Assembly: GCA_938015435.1 (NCBI GenBank)
Contig: CALLPN010000002.1
Span: forward strand, 310,001-374,000
DNA from: an uncultured Saprospiraceae bacterium
Lineage (GTDB): Bacteria; Bacteroidota; Bacteroidia; Chitinophagales; Saprospiraceae
Reading direction: 5' to 3'
DNA length: 64,000 nucleotides
In this document: one piece after another, positions 47,101-54,397 of the stretch
How the letters are laid out: each line of letters begins with the position of its first letter
Position numbering within the stretch: position 1 is the first letter of the stretch
The notes under the pieces: model-generated
The model's database searches: none
What the model saw: only the letters and a program-made list of their open reading frames with translations
Told to the model about the DNA's origin: nothing
Translations under genes and position numbers: made by a program

Positions 47101-48010
47101 TAAGATGGTAGTAGCGCAAGATGCTAATGATGCCAATGGACAGCTTAATAAATTAGTAATCTATACTATCAGTGGTACAAGTATTACCTACGACAGAGAA
47201 TTCATTACTTCGTTTAACCTCTGGGGAATTCAATTTGGAGCCGAAGGAAGCCTATTAGCTATCATGGATAATACGAATCAAGTAGCAGTACTCGAATCAT
47301 TCTTAAGTAAGCCATTACAAGGAACAGATTTAGACCCTGATGAAATCTTAACTGTCGAAGGATTAGTAAGAACTCATGGTCTTGTATATGACGAAGGTAG
47401 TGATCTACTCATACTTACAGATGTAGGATCAGGAGCAGTAGCTGATGATGGTGCGTTAGTATTTATCACTAATCTCGCAAGCAAATCTGATGATAATAAC
47501 ATATCTGCGGCTGAGCAAGTAAGAATAGAAGGTAGTGCCACTAACCTAGGTAATCCTGTAGATGTAGATTATGACATCACGAGTAATATTGCTTATGTAG
47601 CAGAGAGAGCTAACGATGGTGGTAGAGTATTAGGATTTGAAGTTAACACACTTGCGGGTAATGTAGCTCCACTATATAATGTATTACAACCTGGAGTATC
47701 AGCAATACACTTATCTAAGGAAGCAATCATAGATGTAGCGACTGTAAATATAGCTGGCGAGGACCTAGAACTTGATATATATCCTAATCCGACTAATAAC
47801 AGATTGACACTATCTATAGCAGGGGAAAGTGTATTGTACAACAATGCTACAATGACGGTTACATCTCTGGACGGAAAAGTACTAATTCGAAGTAAGGTGA
47901 ATGGCGAGATAAATAATATCAATGTAACGGACCTCAATGAGGGAATGTACATACTATCTATCTCTAACGATAAATTCTCGCATTCAACGAGATTTATCAA
48001 GGCAAATTAA
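44129..48010 (+). CDS. DUF4331 protein fused to two propeller-like repeats and a T9SS sorting domain
   Basis: 1293 residues with signal ILLFVMSSLDA followed by SSHREAPLISNDPLADNVDVYAF. Residues ~25-565 are a DUF4331 domain very similar to the preceding gene. Two ~300-residue repeats follow (~585-890 and ~893-1190), each with DADGIYY/DADGLYY, NGREITV, VVAQDANDANGQ, LTDVGSGAVADDG, ISAAEQVR and YVAERAN, so each looks like a beta-propeller. DIYPNPTNNR (~1214) opens a type A sorting domain. It is therefore the surface-exposed partner of the short DUF4331 protein. A strong terminator follows. Confidence 0.9.
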   Translation: MKYLTKIKLALCLGILLFVMSSLDASSHREAPLISNDPLADNVDVYAFRSPDDPNTITLIATYVPFQLPHGGPNYYSFGENIRYEVHVDNDASVVGDEVTYRFTFNVVNEDPTTFFNMRLGAQNQKTTYTLERSMDGGMTFETIITDGIVPPNNIGQRSITGGAGLNTDYNTLWNSAINNASTGERVFAGPTDDPFFVDLGGIFDLGDAPRQNGTPVDGLGCYNVSAIAIQVPISTLLKTGAPSTPANILDPNYVIGVWASASRPALQTISATGEPVNSGDWVQVSRLGMPLTNEAIIPIGYKDFWNAITPYEELAETEMDEFFYNPELALYMDDALFGGAVPAFGPLRIQKASLGAFDFSNGADGVSALAGGDLTGTAFETYGSLLLIPEKPRSVDLWPIFHTGVPNAIPYQLATGKGGNPVAAGKPFINNFLPNGGDMLRLNMAVPVTPRDDPNFSSLGLVQAAAIGLTVAPFNTTADLEFIPNMDGFPNGRRLEDDVTRIELQAVGGVVLAAVGLWYDDYDPTDPNASPVTDDLLSVLTYSTGVEANDVPFTSSFPYLAQPRSGTGECSGEIYDGIQETEGEDLLNVFVSSNTTGTAAMLGVDATDDVSFRTFDVAGTDADGIYYSSDDDVLYQLNRTDNVINAYSNAKVSIELGDNPTLTATSTSNFINGREITVSGSTLVVAQDANDANGQVNKFVVYTVSANDIVFAAEYTTDLNLWGIQLVGDALYAIEDNSDRLAIFDNFLSNVDGATVSADRLVTVEGIVRTHGITVDTDNNVMILTDVGSGAVADDGAFAIVRDFVLAMDDGTISAAEQVRVEGAATLLGNPVDAAYDYTNDLVYIAERANGGGRILAFDGATAGGDVSPRYSRDFGGASAIYFSDLMDPIVELETVAQFFTSSNTQATLTVYDVKENGNIDVGSFTGAMDADGLYYDKDNDVLYELDRTNNAINAYADLNAMLDAGNNPVITATSTSDFSNGREITVLGDKMVVAQDANDANGQLNKLVIYTISGTSITYDREFITSFNLWGIQFGAEGSLLAIMDNTNQVAVLESFLSKPLQGTDLDPDEILTVEGLVRTHGLVYDEGSDLLILTDVGSGAVADDGALVFITNLASKSDDNNISAAEQVRIEGSATNLGNPVDVDYDITSNIAYVAERANDGGRVLGFEVNTLAGNVAPLYNVLQPGVSAIHLSKEAIIDVATVNIAGEDLELDIYPNPTNNRLTLSIAGESVLYNNATMTVTSLDGKVLIRSKVNGEINNINVTDLNEGMYILSISNDKFSHSTRFIKAN

Positions 48011-48170
48011 TAACTAGAGTATGATAGCCAGGCCATCACAACTGTGCTGTCCGGCCACTCTTCAAGGCGAAGAAATAATATATCATACTGAATACCAAGC
48101 AAAAGATAGGTAGTAAACTATCTATCAGAGTAACAAGAATGTATTATGGTTTTTTGGGGTTTTAAAAACC

Positions 48171-48201
48171 GAGGTCACACCAAAAAGTGTGACCTCTTTT
48201 T
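48171..48201 (+). terminator. Strong terminator after the DUF4331 operon
   Basis: GAGGTCACAC (48171-48180) and GTGTGACCTC (48187-48196) form a perfect 10-bp stem with a 6-base loop, followed by five T residues. It separates the DUF4331 genes from the TPR lipoprotein unit. Confidence 0.9.
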
Positions 48202-48530
48202 GTATAACATAGTTTGTGGACTTTCTCTATAATTTGGAGCGAATTGAAAATATACGCAGGATATCGACAAATCAGTCAAAGACCTTTGTCACGTGTTTGA
48301 TAAAACCTCTAGCAATAAATTAGCAATAGCATAGGAAATGTGAATTTACGCCCCTCAAAATGAATGCAACCCCTGATAAACAGTCATCTCTAATTAAAAA
48401 GTTGTCATTGATCGCAATTATCAATTTTACACTCCATATCGTACTTGATAGCACGTTAATAGATTAGAAATACTATTTATACTTCGTTAAAACTCTTTTT
48501 TGAAATAAAATCACTTTTTCTTCATTTTAG
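48202..48530. other. Intergenic region, nothing recognised
   Basis: About 330 AT-rich bases between the terminator and the second candidate ECF promoter. No credible frame or RNA structure was found. Confidence 0.45.
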
Positions 48531-48574
48531 AAATCCAATTACAACATCCCTCTCGTAAGTATAGATGTAGAAGG
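48531..48574 (+). promoter_or_regulatory. Candidate ECF promoter of the TPR lipoprotein gene
   Basis: AAATCCAATT (48531-48540), nine bases, then CTCTCGTAAGTATAG (48550-48564) and ATGTAGAAGG. It differs from the element before the DUF4331 operon at only one base in the first box and three in the second, with the same spacing, and its second box starts 73 bases before the ATG (75 in the other case). Confidence 0.6.
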
Positions 48575-48622
48575 AATTGAACCCACTTTTTACATTTTAT
48601 TTCAAAATCATAATAATACACA

Positions 48623-49846
48623 ATGAATACAATCATCAAAACGTACCGGACAATAGCATTGGTCGCTATTACATTGAGCTTATTAACAGCTTGCAACAAT
48701 AGTGAAACTAAAATAGCCAGTATAGAAACTGCAGAACTCATACAGAGAGGAGAAGCCATACAGCTAGGCAAAGAATGGGATGAAGTACAGAATAGCTATA
48801 GCAAATTTACAAAGGCAATATCAGCTAACTCACATGACAATCAATCCAAAATACAACTCGCACAATTGTACATCAAAGAAGCGAGAGTCACAGGAGAGCA
48901 TGGACATTACTATCCTGGTGCATTAGCAATATTAGAAAACGCACTAGCGGATACTAAACTCACAGACGATTTGAAATTCCTAGCACTGACAACCAAAGCT
49001 GGAGTAGAATTATCTCTTCACGAATTTACTGCAGCTCTCAAAACAGGAAATGCTGCAGCATTACTCAATCCAAACAATGCTCAGATACACGGTGTGCTGG
49101 TTGATGCAAATGTAGAATTGGGTAATTATGACAAGGCAGTAAAGCTTTCAGATAAGATGATATCAATCAAACCTGATATCAGATCATATAGTAGAGTTTC
49201 TTATCTTCGCGAAATATATGGTGATGTAGAAGGGAGTATTGAAGCAATGACACTAGCAGTAAAATCAGGCTATCCAGGATATGAAGAAACAGCTTGGGCC
49301 ATGCTTACATTAGGCGATATATATAAGGAATATGGACAGTTAGATAATGCCATGCAAGTGTACAATGAAATCTTAGGTATGAGGCCAGATTATCCCTTTG
49401 CAGTAGGTGCTATAGGTGATGTACAAATACTCCAAGGAAAAGAAAAAGAAGGTGAAGCGACATTGAAAGAAGCAATGGCAATTATACCTGAAGTAGGATT
49501 CTATATCTCTCTTGCAGAACTTTATAAAAAACAAGGACGCACAGATGAAATGACAGTACTTATAGATGAAATAATGGTGATGCTAAAAGAAGACACGGAC
49601 AGTGGACATAATATGAATTTAGAATACGCAAGCCTTTATCTCGATGTGCTAGAAGATATAGAAAAAGCTGAAAAGTATGCAAACTTAGAATACAACAAAA
49701 GGCCATTAAATATTGACGTGAATAAGATGATGGCTAAAGTTGCAGTCCAAAAGAAAGAAGATTTAGTTGCTCAAAAATATTTAGCCGTAGCTACTTCAAC
49801 CAATTCCAAAAATCCAGATCTACTGAAAATACAATCCGCTATTTAA
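48623..49846 (+). CDS. TPR-repeat lipoprotein
   Basis: 407 residues. The leader MNTIIKTYRTIALVAITLSLLTAC has a lipobox with Cys24. The mature protein consists of helical repeats with TPR character: YSKFTKAISANSHDNQSKIQLAQLYIKEA, FTAALKTGNAAALLNPNNAQIHGVLVDANVELGNYDKAVKLSDKMI and LDNAMQVYNEILGMRPDYPFAVGAIGDV. It is likely anchored on the periplasmic side and acts in protein-protein contacts. Its own copy of the ECF-like promoter places it in the same regulon as the DUF4331 proteins, which it may help assemble or present (inference). Confidence 0.87.
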   Translation: MNTIIKTYRTIALVAITLSLLTACNNSETKIASIETAELIQRGEAIQLGKEWDEVQNSYSKFTKAISANSHDNQSKIQLAQLYIKEARVTGEHGHYYPGALAILENALADTKLTDDLKFLALTTKAGVELSLHEFTAALKTGNAAALLNPNNAQIHGVLVDANVELGNYDKAVKLSDKMISIKPDIRSYSRVSYLREIYGDVEGSIEAMTLAVKSGYPGYEETAWAMLTLGDIYKEYGQLDNAMQVYNEILGMRPDYPFAVGAIGDVQILQGKEKEGEATLKEAMAIIPEVGFYISLAELYKKQGRTDEMTVLIDEIMVMLKEDTDSGHNMNLEYASLYLDVLEDIEKAEKYANLEYNKRPLNIDVNKMMAKVAVQKKEDLVAQKYLAVATSTNSKNPDLLKIQSAI

Positions 49847-49863
49847 GAAAATAATTGCCCTTG

Positions 49864-49911
49864 CATAGATGAAGGTTTGGAAATTAAATAATTTTCAAGC
49901 CTTCGACTATG
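49864..49911 (+). other. Long hairpin between the TPR and small lipoprotein genes
   Basis: CATAG (49864-49868) and GAAGGTTTGGAAATT (49871-49885) pair with AATTTTCAAGCCTTC (49890-49904) and CTATG (49907-49911) across a 4-base loop, with a few G-U pairs. No T run follows directly, so it is more likely an mRNA stability or processing element, or a leaky terminator, than a simple stop. Confidence 0.5.
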
Positions 49912-49994
49912 CTATCCAAAATAACAGAGGCAATACTAAAGAGAAATTTTTATTTAATACCCTAATATTTTTTTCATAATTAAAAAACAACAAC

Positions 49995-50516
49995 ATGAAA
50001 TTTTCTAAATTTAATTTATCATCATTATTCTTCACTGCGATCCTTGCCATTGGACTTACTTCTTGTGGAGACGACGATCCAGATTTAAAATCTACAACAT
50101 TTAACTATGATTTCAATAGTGGACAGGTAGCAGCAGCATTTGCATACAGCGGTGATCACCAAGACAACCTAACCGCATCTATTAAATTAGACGAACTAGA
50201 AGATGGTGGCACTAAAGTGACTGTTTCTATCAACAACACTATGGATGGACAGACTTACCATACTCATGCTCATGACATGGCAGATGCTGCTACAACGCCT
50301 AATGGAACACCTTACAATGAAACGCCAAATAGTGACGTATTTGCAATGCCTTTAGTTGGAAATGGAGGAACAGTAAGTGGATCAAACAATTCGACTATGA
50401 GTTACAGTGAACTTACTACGAATTATGATGGATTCTTTGTAGTACATGATCCTTTACAGGCTGTTACCACTGTAGATCCTACTACGTATGTATTCCTAGG
50501 AATATTTGCTAGGTAG
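49995..50516 (+). CDS. Small exported lipoprotein, CHRD-like
   Basis: 173 residues. MKFSKFNLSSLFFTAILAIGLTSC gives a lipobox with Cys24 followed by GDDDPD, a usual Bacteroidota export-type start. The body is strand-rich: FNYDFNSGQVAAAF, ASIKLDELEDGGTKVTVSINNT, GQTYHTHAHDMADA (His-rich) and FFVVHDPLQ. The plan, with a His pair in the middle and a late FVVHD, resembles CHRD-like beta-sandwich domains, but the match is weak. It follows the TPR gene by 148 bases with a hairpin between. His-rich surface may bind metal (inference). Confidence 0.65.
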   Translation: MKFSKFNLSSLFFTAILAIGLTSCGDDDPDLKSTTFNYDFNSGQVAAAFAYSGDHQDNLTASIKLDELEDGGTKVTVSINNTMDGQTYHTHAHDMADAATTPNGTPYNETPNSDVFAMPLVGNGGTVSGSNNSTMSYSELTTNYDGFFVVHDPLQAVTTVDPTTYVFLGIFAR

Positions 50517-50541
50517 TTTATAAGTAAACTAAATTATTATT

Positions 50542-50574
50542 TAAGGGCTACTTCTTTAAGAGAGGTGGCCCTTA
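50542..50574 (+). terminator. Probable terminator after the small lipoprotein gene
   Basis: TAAGGGC (50542-50548) pairs with GCCCTTA (50568-50574); the region between can extend the stem imperfectly. TTGTTG follows. It lies 26 bases after the stop codon. Confidence 0.55.
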
Positions 50575-50691
50575 TTGTTGTGACACCATCTTTATCGAGC
50601 AAAACGAGCCAAAGAATCTCGCCTTATAGTAACTATCTTTGATTCTTGTAATTATTTACAATTGGAATAGACCAAAAAAGAAAATTCCAAC

Positions 50692-50793
50692 GAAGCGATA
50701 CGTATAGTTCCATTTTCTGAGCTAGACCACTTGCTAAAGGAAGTGATAGAGCAGGCGGAAGGACAGTTCGAGGAATGGCCACTGGTGGGGTAA
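50692..50793 (+). pseudogene. Coding-like gene fragment without start codon
   Basis: A frame ending TAA at 50791-50793 encodes EAIRIVPFSELDHLLKEVIE followed by QAEGQFEEWPLVG. It reads as a real amphipathic helix region, and resembles openings of short helix-turn-helix excisionase-like proteins. In-frame stop TAG at 50668-50670 precedes it and there is no ATG, GTG or TTG in a proper place. It may be the leftover of a deleted gene. Evidence is composition only. Confidence 0.3.
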
Positions 50794-50906
50794 TTATATC
50801 ACTCTACTCCAATCTAATTTCTCCTATTAAATACCTCGTATGGAGGATTGTAACCATAGAACTAAAAAATTTCTGAGTCAGAGACTCAATGAAAACATTC
50901 ACGCCG

Positions 50907-51092
50907 TTATAGATTATCTACAAACAATTCTCTAGTAACATCAATTTCATTGTGATATGCCATAGTATCTGTTACATCAATAGCAACTCTATCAGAGCTG
51001 TATTCACTTATATTGGTGTTTTCTGGTGTGAACAGCTTTGCTGTTACTAAACCAATAAGAAGGATCTCAGCTTTCGTGAATTTAGTACTCAT
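50907..51092 (-). CDS. Small hypothetical protein, 61 residues
   Basis: Minus-strand frame with ATG start encoding MSTKFTKAEILLIGLVTAKLF... ending NEIDVTRELFVDNL. The N-terminal half has a short hydrophobic stretch (ILLIGLVTAKLF) and the rest is acidic. Composition is protein-like, but there is no recognised family, no operon partner and no clear promoter. Kept as a possible gene in an otherwise empty 860-base region between the lipoprotein and HPt genes. Confidence 0.35.
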   Translation of the reverse strand: MSTKFTKAEILLIGLVTAKLFTPENTNISEYSSDRVAIDVTDTMAYHNEIDVTRELFVDNL

Positions 51093-51378
51093 TTTCAGTG
51101 ATTTTTAAATATTGAATATTTTCTTTCTGTAATCTGATGCAAATATGCAGTCAATTGAAGATGACGTAGACCCATTTTCGTTTTTCAGGCATATATCATA
51201 GAATTTTGGTAACATATTCCATATTGTCTAACGAAAGAGGGCATATTATGAACATATTCAGAATCCCCCAACTTGCTTTTAAATGCTGGAAAAGCCGATG
51301 AGTAGAAAAAATGAGAGTACCAGTGCAATACCTCTAGAAGTGCATTCCTAATAAAGTAAATACTCTACTAATAAAGCC

Positions 51379-51831
51379 ATGATCATTACATACAATGAAA
51401 TCTCTGATGTATCTTCGAAATATATAACGAGCAAAACTATGTCAGAACCAAAAAAGACGGCCTTCATATACAATGAGAATCTTGACACCGTATATTTAAA
51501 TGAAGCCTATGGTAATGATCCTACATTTGCTTTAGAAATGTTTCAAATGTTTCTGGAAATCATAGATGAAGAACTACTTATCATACGAGGTGCGCTGGAT
51601 ATAAATTCCTTAGATGGCTTTAAACAAAAACTACATAGGATAAAGCCCACTTTTGGTATGGTTGGCCTCAAATCCATTTCTGATCGAATAGAAACTCTTA
51701 GAAAACAAATAGACGCTCAAGAGAATATAGACCTACAGAAATGGTACGATCAATTAGAGAAAGACATTGTAATGCATACTGCAATACTCGAAATAGAGGT
51801 TGAAAACCTTAAACAATTTCTTGCAAAATAG
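51379..51831 (+). CDS. HPt (histidine phosphotransfer) domain protein
   Basis: 150 residues from the first ATG; an ATG 20 codons later (MSEPKK) is an equally good start. The HPt four-helix bundle covers ~40-148. Its phosphorylation site is the His in FKQKLHRIKPTFGMVGL, matching HxxKxxFxxxG. It would carry phosphate between a hybrid kinase and a response regulator. A single-domain response regulator begins 575 bases downstream on the same strand and could be its partner; no kinase is encoded in the window. Confidence 0.8.
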   Translation: MIITYNEISDVSSKYITSKTMSEPKKTAFIYNENLDTVYLNEAYGNDPTFALEMFQMFLEIIDEELLIIRGALDINSLDGFKQKLHRIKPTFGMVGLKSISDRIETLRKQIDAQENIDLQKWYDQLEKDIVMHTAILEIEVENLKQFLAK

Positions 51832-52406
51832 GCATCATAGTATAGCCAGGTTCGATATAGTTGCTTCGACTTCCTTCTATCTTGTCTACAATGAATACCT
51901 ATACTTTCAACGAAAGACAACTAGCACTTTAATGTGATTATTTGCCGTCAATTGGCAAATTAATAGAAACGTCTATCATTTAGACAGCTAGATTCCCTAT
52001 ACTCATTTCTTTCAGCGCTCAAGATCAGATATCATTAAATTTGATATTTAGTAAGTTAGAGTACCATAAAGGCGAAGTGCTATATCGACACATAGAATAG
52101 CAATTAACACCACTATAATTCAGAAGCTTACATATGGTATAATTTTTGCATACATACAGTAAAACCCTTCATCCTAAGACGTAGTTAGTTTAAGATGAGG
52201 TGTAATAGTTGTCTGAATAGAATATTACTAAAATTTAGATATTCGTTTGACTTCTATCTAGTTGAAAGACACAAAAATACCTGAATAGAAACCGCGATTT
52301 TTAGAAAAAGGCGAAATGCGCCCAAAAAAAGAAGAAATAAGCCCAAAACACTAAAACTCCCTTGTCAAGAGACTATTGTATTCGATATTTGAATCAAATA
52401 AGCAAT
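51832..52406. other. Intergenic region, nothing recognised
   Basis: 575 bases between the HPt gene and the response-regulator start. The regulator frame can be read 15 codons further upstream (52362), but those residues do not belong to the receiver fold. No RNA gene, terminator with a clear T run, or repeat was seen. Confidence 0.45.
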
Positions 52407-52775
52407 ATGAGCATTTTAATTGTAGAAGATAATCCACTAGTACTGAAAGCGCTAAACTATACTTTCTCGCATACTAATTATAAAGTATTGTGTGCTATAG
52501 ATGGACTTCAAGCGAAGGAAATCTACGATAAAGAAAAACCAACTATTGTGATATCTGATATAATGTTACCATTCCTTACTGGATTAGAACTTATAGAACA
52601 TATTAGAGATACTGAAGAAGTATATACCAAAATATTAGTGCTTTCTAGTATAGGTATGGAAGACTCTATTAGTCAAGCATTTGATCTTGGTGTAGATGAT
52701 TATATGACCAAACCGTTCATATCCTCAGAACTAGTAGCGAGAGTCAAACGATTACAAAAATATAAAGTAGACTAA
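52407..52775 (+). CDS. Single-domain response regulator
   Basis: 122 residues from MSILIVEDN (ATG 52407), the natural start of a receiver domain; the longer frame adds 15 unrelated residues. Receiver marks are the acidic pair in VEDNP, the phospho-acceptor Asp in IVISDIMLPFLTG, the Ser/Thr in VLSSIG, and Lys in DDYMTKPFIS. No output domain is attached, so it acts by protein contact, perhaps on the glycosyltransferase complex encoded behind it. It begins an operon; the next gene follows by 24 bases. Confidence 0.9.
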   Translation: MSILIVEDNPLVLKALNYTFSHTNYKVLCAIDGLQAKEIYDKEKPTIVISDIMLPFLTGLELIEHIRDTEEVYTKILVLSSIGMEDSISQAFDLGVDDYMTKPFISSELVARVKRLQKYKVD

Positions 52776-52799
52776 CCAAATTATTAAAATCAATAACCG

Positions 52800-53561
52800 T
52801 TGCATAAAATATTAATAATCATCTGTTGTTGTACTAGCGTATTCGTTTCGAATAGTTACGGTCAAGAAGATTCGACATGGAACAAATATTTAACACTAAG
52901 GTTTTCTAGCGACAAGACGCCTACTACTGCTAGTACATATAACACCAAAAGTGTAGAACTACTATTACAGAAAGGAAATCATACAATTGTCTCTGACGTA
53001 ATACAAAGGTCAATTCATGAATTAAAAGGTTATCAATATGGAATCTCTTATTATAAAAAATTCAATTGGGGATATTCCCATCTAGATATGCACTTAAGTT
53101 CCTCTCCGATACTACCGAATATTTCAATAAGGACGAAACTATTCTACTTATTGCGAAAAGGCATTGTTATAAATGCTGGTTACAATAGATTTTCTTATCA
53201 AAACGGCGTTACTGCCTCAATACTAAATTTAGGTACAAACATATACTACAAATCGACTCTAACAAGATGTACTGTTAAATTTACTGACGACGGAAATACA
53301 CAATACATTGGGTCGGTTAGAAATTATTTTAAAAATGAGGTAGACTATTTGCAATTTACCGTTTCCAATGCGGTCGAAGAAGGCGAGATACTAGACAATA
53401 ATAATTCACCAAATAGAATATACTCTTATCAACTTGGAGGTGTGAAAAAAATTGCTAATAAATTACAGATAGATCTTTCATGTGGAATATCAAGTATCGA
53501 ACAAAGCGAATCAAAAAATAATTATTTATACTATTCCGTAGGGCTAAAAAGGAAATTATAG
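52800..53561 (+). CDS. YaiO-like outer-membrane beta-barrel protein
   Basis: 253 residues from TTG, which gives the signal peptide MHKILIIICCCTSVFVSNSYG; no ATG serves. The mature part is entirely alternating strands with aromatic girdles (YQYGISYYKKFNWGYSHLDMHL, GIVINAGYNRFSYQNGVTASILNLGTNIYYK, YYSVGLKRKL), consistent with the YaiO family barrel. In exopolysaccharide loci such barrels are candidates for the export pore. It is placed between the response regulator and an inner-membrane protein 2 bases downstream. The family call rests on pattern memory. Confidence 0.72.
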   Translation: MHKILIIICCCTSVFVSNSYGQEDSTWNKYLTLRFSSDKTPTTASTYNTKSVELLLQKGNHTIVSDVIQRSIHELKGYQYGISYYKKFNWGYSHLDMHLSSSPILPNISIRTKLFYLLRKGIVINAGYNRFSYQNGVTASILNLGTNIYYKSTLTRCTVKFTDDGNTQYIGSVRNYFKNEVDYLQFTVSNAVEEGEILDNNNSPNRIYSYQLGGVKKIANKLQIDLSCGISSIEQSESKNNYLYYSVGLKRKL

Positions 53562-53563
53562 AT

Positions 53564-54397
53564 TTGTTATTCTTCCAAGGACCATATAATAAAGACGTCA
53601 ATGAATTTGTAGCTCAAAAACTACAAGAGTCATCAACTATTGATAGTGACAAGTACCTCTACTATATCCTACTAGCTAGCGCTTTGTTTTTTTGTATATC
53701 CTTTAGTATGACTCTATATATGGTCATCCGTCGATTCCAAAAAAATAAAACTAAAGCTACAGATGATTTGCTTATTGAGAAATATCAAAATTTCCTAAGT
53801 AACATGTTGATATTACCAGTGGACAATGCTTTTCTTGGTATTAAAAAAACTAATGAAACTGAATTTCGATTAAGCCCAGAAGACGTTACTAATAAACACA
53901 GTAGAAAAATATTACTGCAAGAAATATATGAACTTAAAAAAGCTCTAAGTGGATCGCAAGAAAGCCAGTTAACCAATTATTTTTTTGGCTTAGGACTACA
54001 AGCCGAAGTCTTTAAAATGATAAAGTCGAGAAACTTAGAAAAAAAGATGCAAGCTATGAAGATGATTCATTCATTTAATATTATTGAATGTCAAGAACTT
54101 GCAAATCAATATATACACTCTCCCAATAGAGATCTTGCCATTCTAGCCATACAAAATAGAATTAAGTTCGAAAATTCTATAAACGTCCTTTATGAAATTA
54201 AAGTCAAACTCAATGACTGGGAATGCCATAAAATATTATTCACGGTCCGTTCAATGAATATTCCCATGGCAGAAACAAACATTCTAATACAAGAACTCAA
54301 TACCGGAAACATCAATTTAGAAAGGCTATCAATAGGATTTGTCAAGAAAGAAAAAAATCTTGTTTTAACTCCAGTAACTATAAAAACGACAGCCTAA
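53564..54397 (+). CDS. Membrane-anchored helical (HEAT-like) protein
   Basis: 277 residues from TTG two bases after the barrel gene. One membrane span (YLYYILLASALFFCISFSMTLYMVI, ~32-56) is followed by a long cytoplasmic all-helical part with repeats that read like HEAT motifs (KKMQAMKMIHSFNIIECQELANQYIHSPNRDLAILAIQNRIKF). It likely scaffolds the glycosyltransferase whose ATG overlaps its stop by one base, possibly as target of the response regulator. No firm family name is given; the HEAT reading is inference. Confidence 0.6.
   Translation: MLFFQGPYNKDVNEFVAQKLQESSTIDSDKYLYYILLASALFFCISFSMTLYMVIRRFQKNKTKATDDLLIEKYQNFLSNMLILPVDNAFLGIKKTNETEFRLSPEDVTNKHSRKILLQEIYELKKALSGSQESQLTNYFFGLGLQAEVFKMIKSRNLEKKMQAMKMIHSFNIIECQELANQYIHSPNRDLAILAIQNRIKFENSINVLYEIKVKLNDWECHKILFTVRSMNIPMAETNILIQELNTGNINLERLSIGFVKKEKNLVLTPVTIKTTA

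Noticed and set aside
51379..51438. First 20 codons of the HPt gene as certain coding sequence
   Set aside because: A second ATG at 51439 fits equally well; the longer form was kept only as the default.
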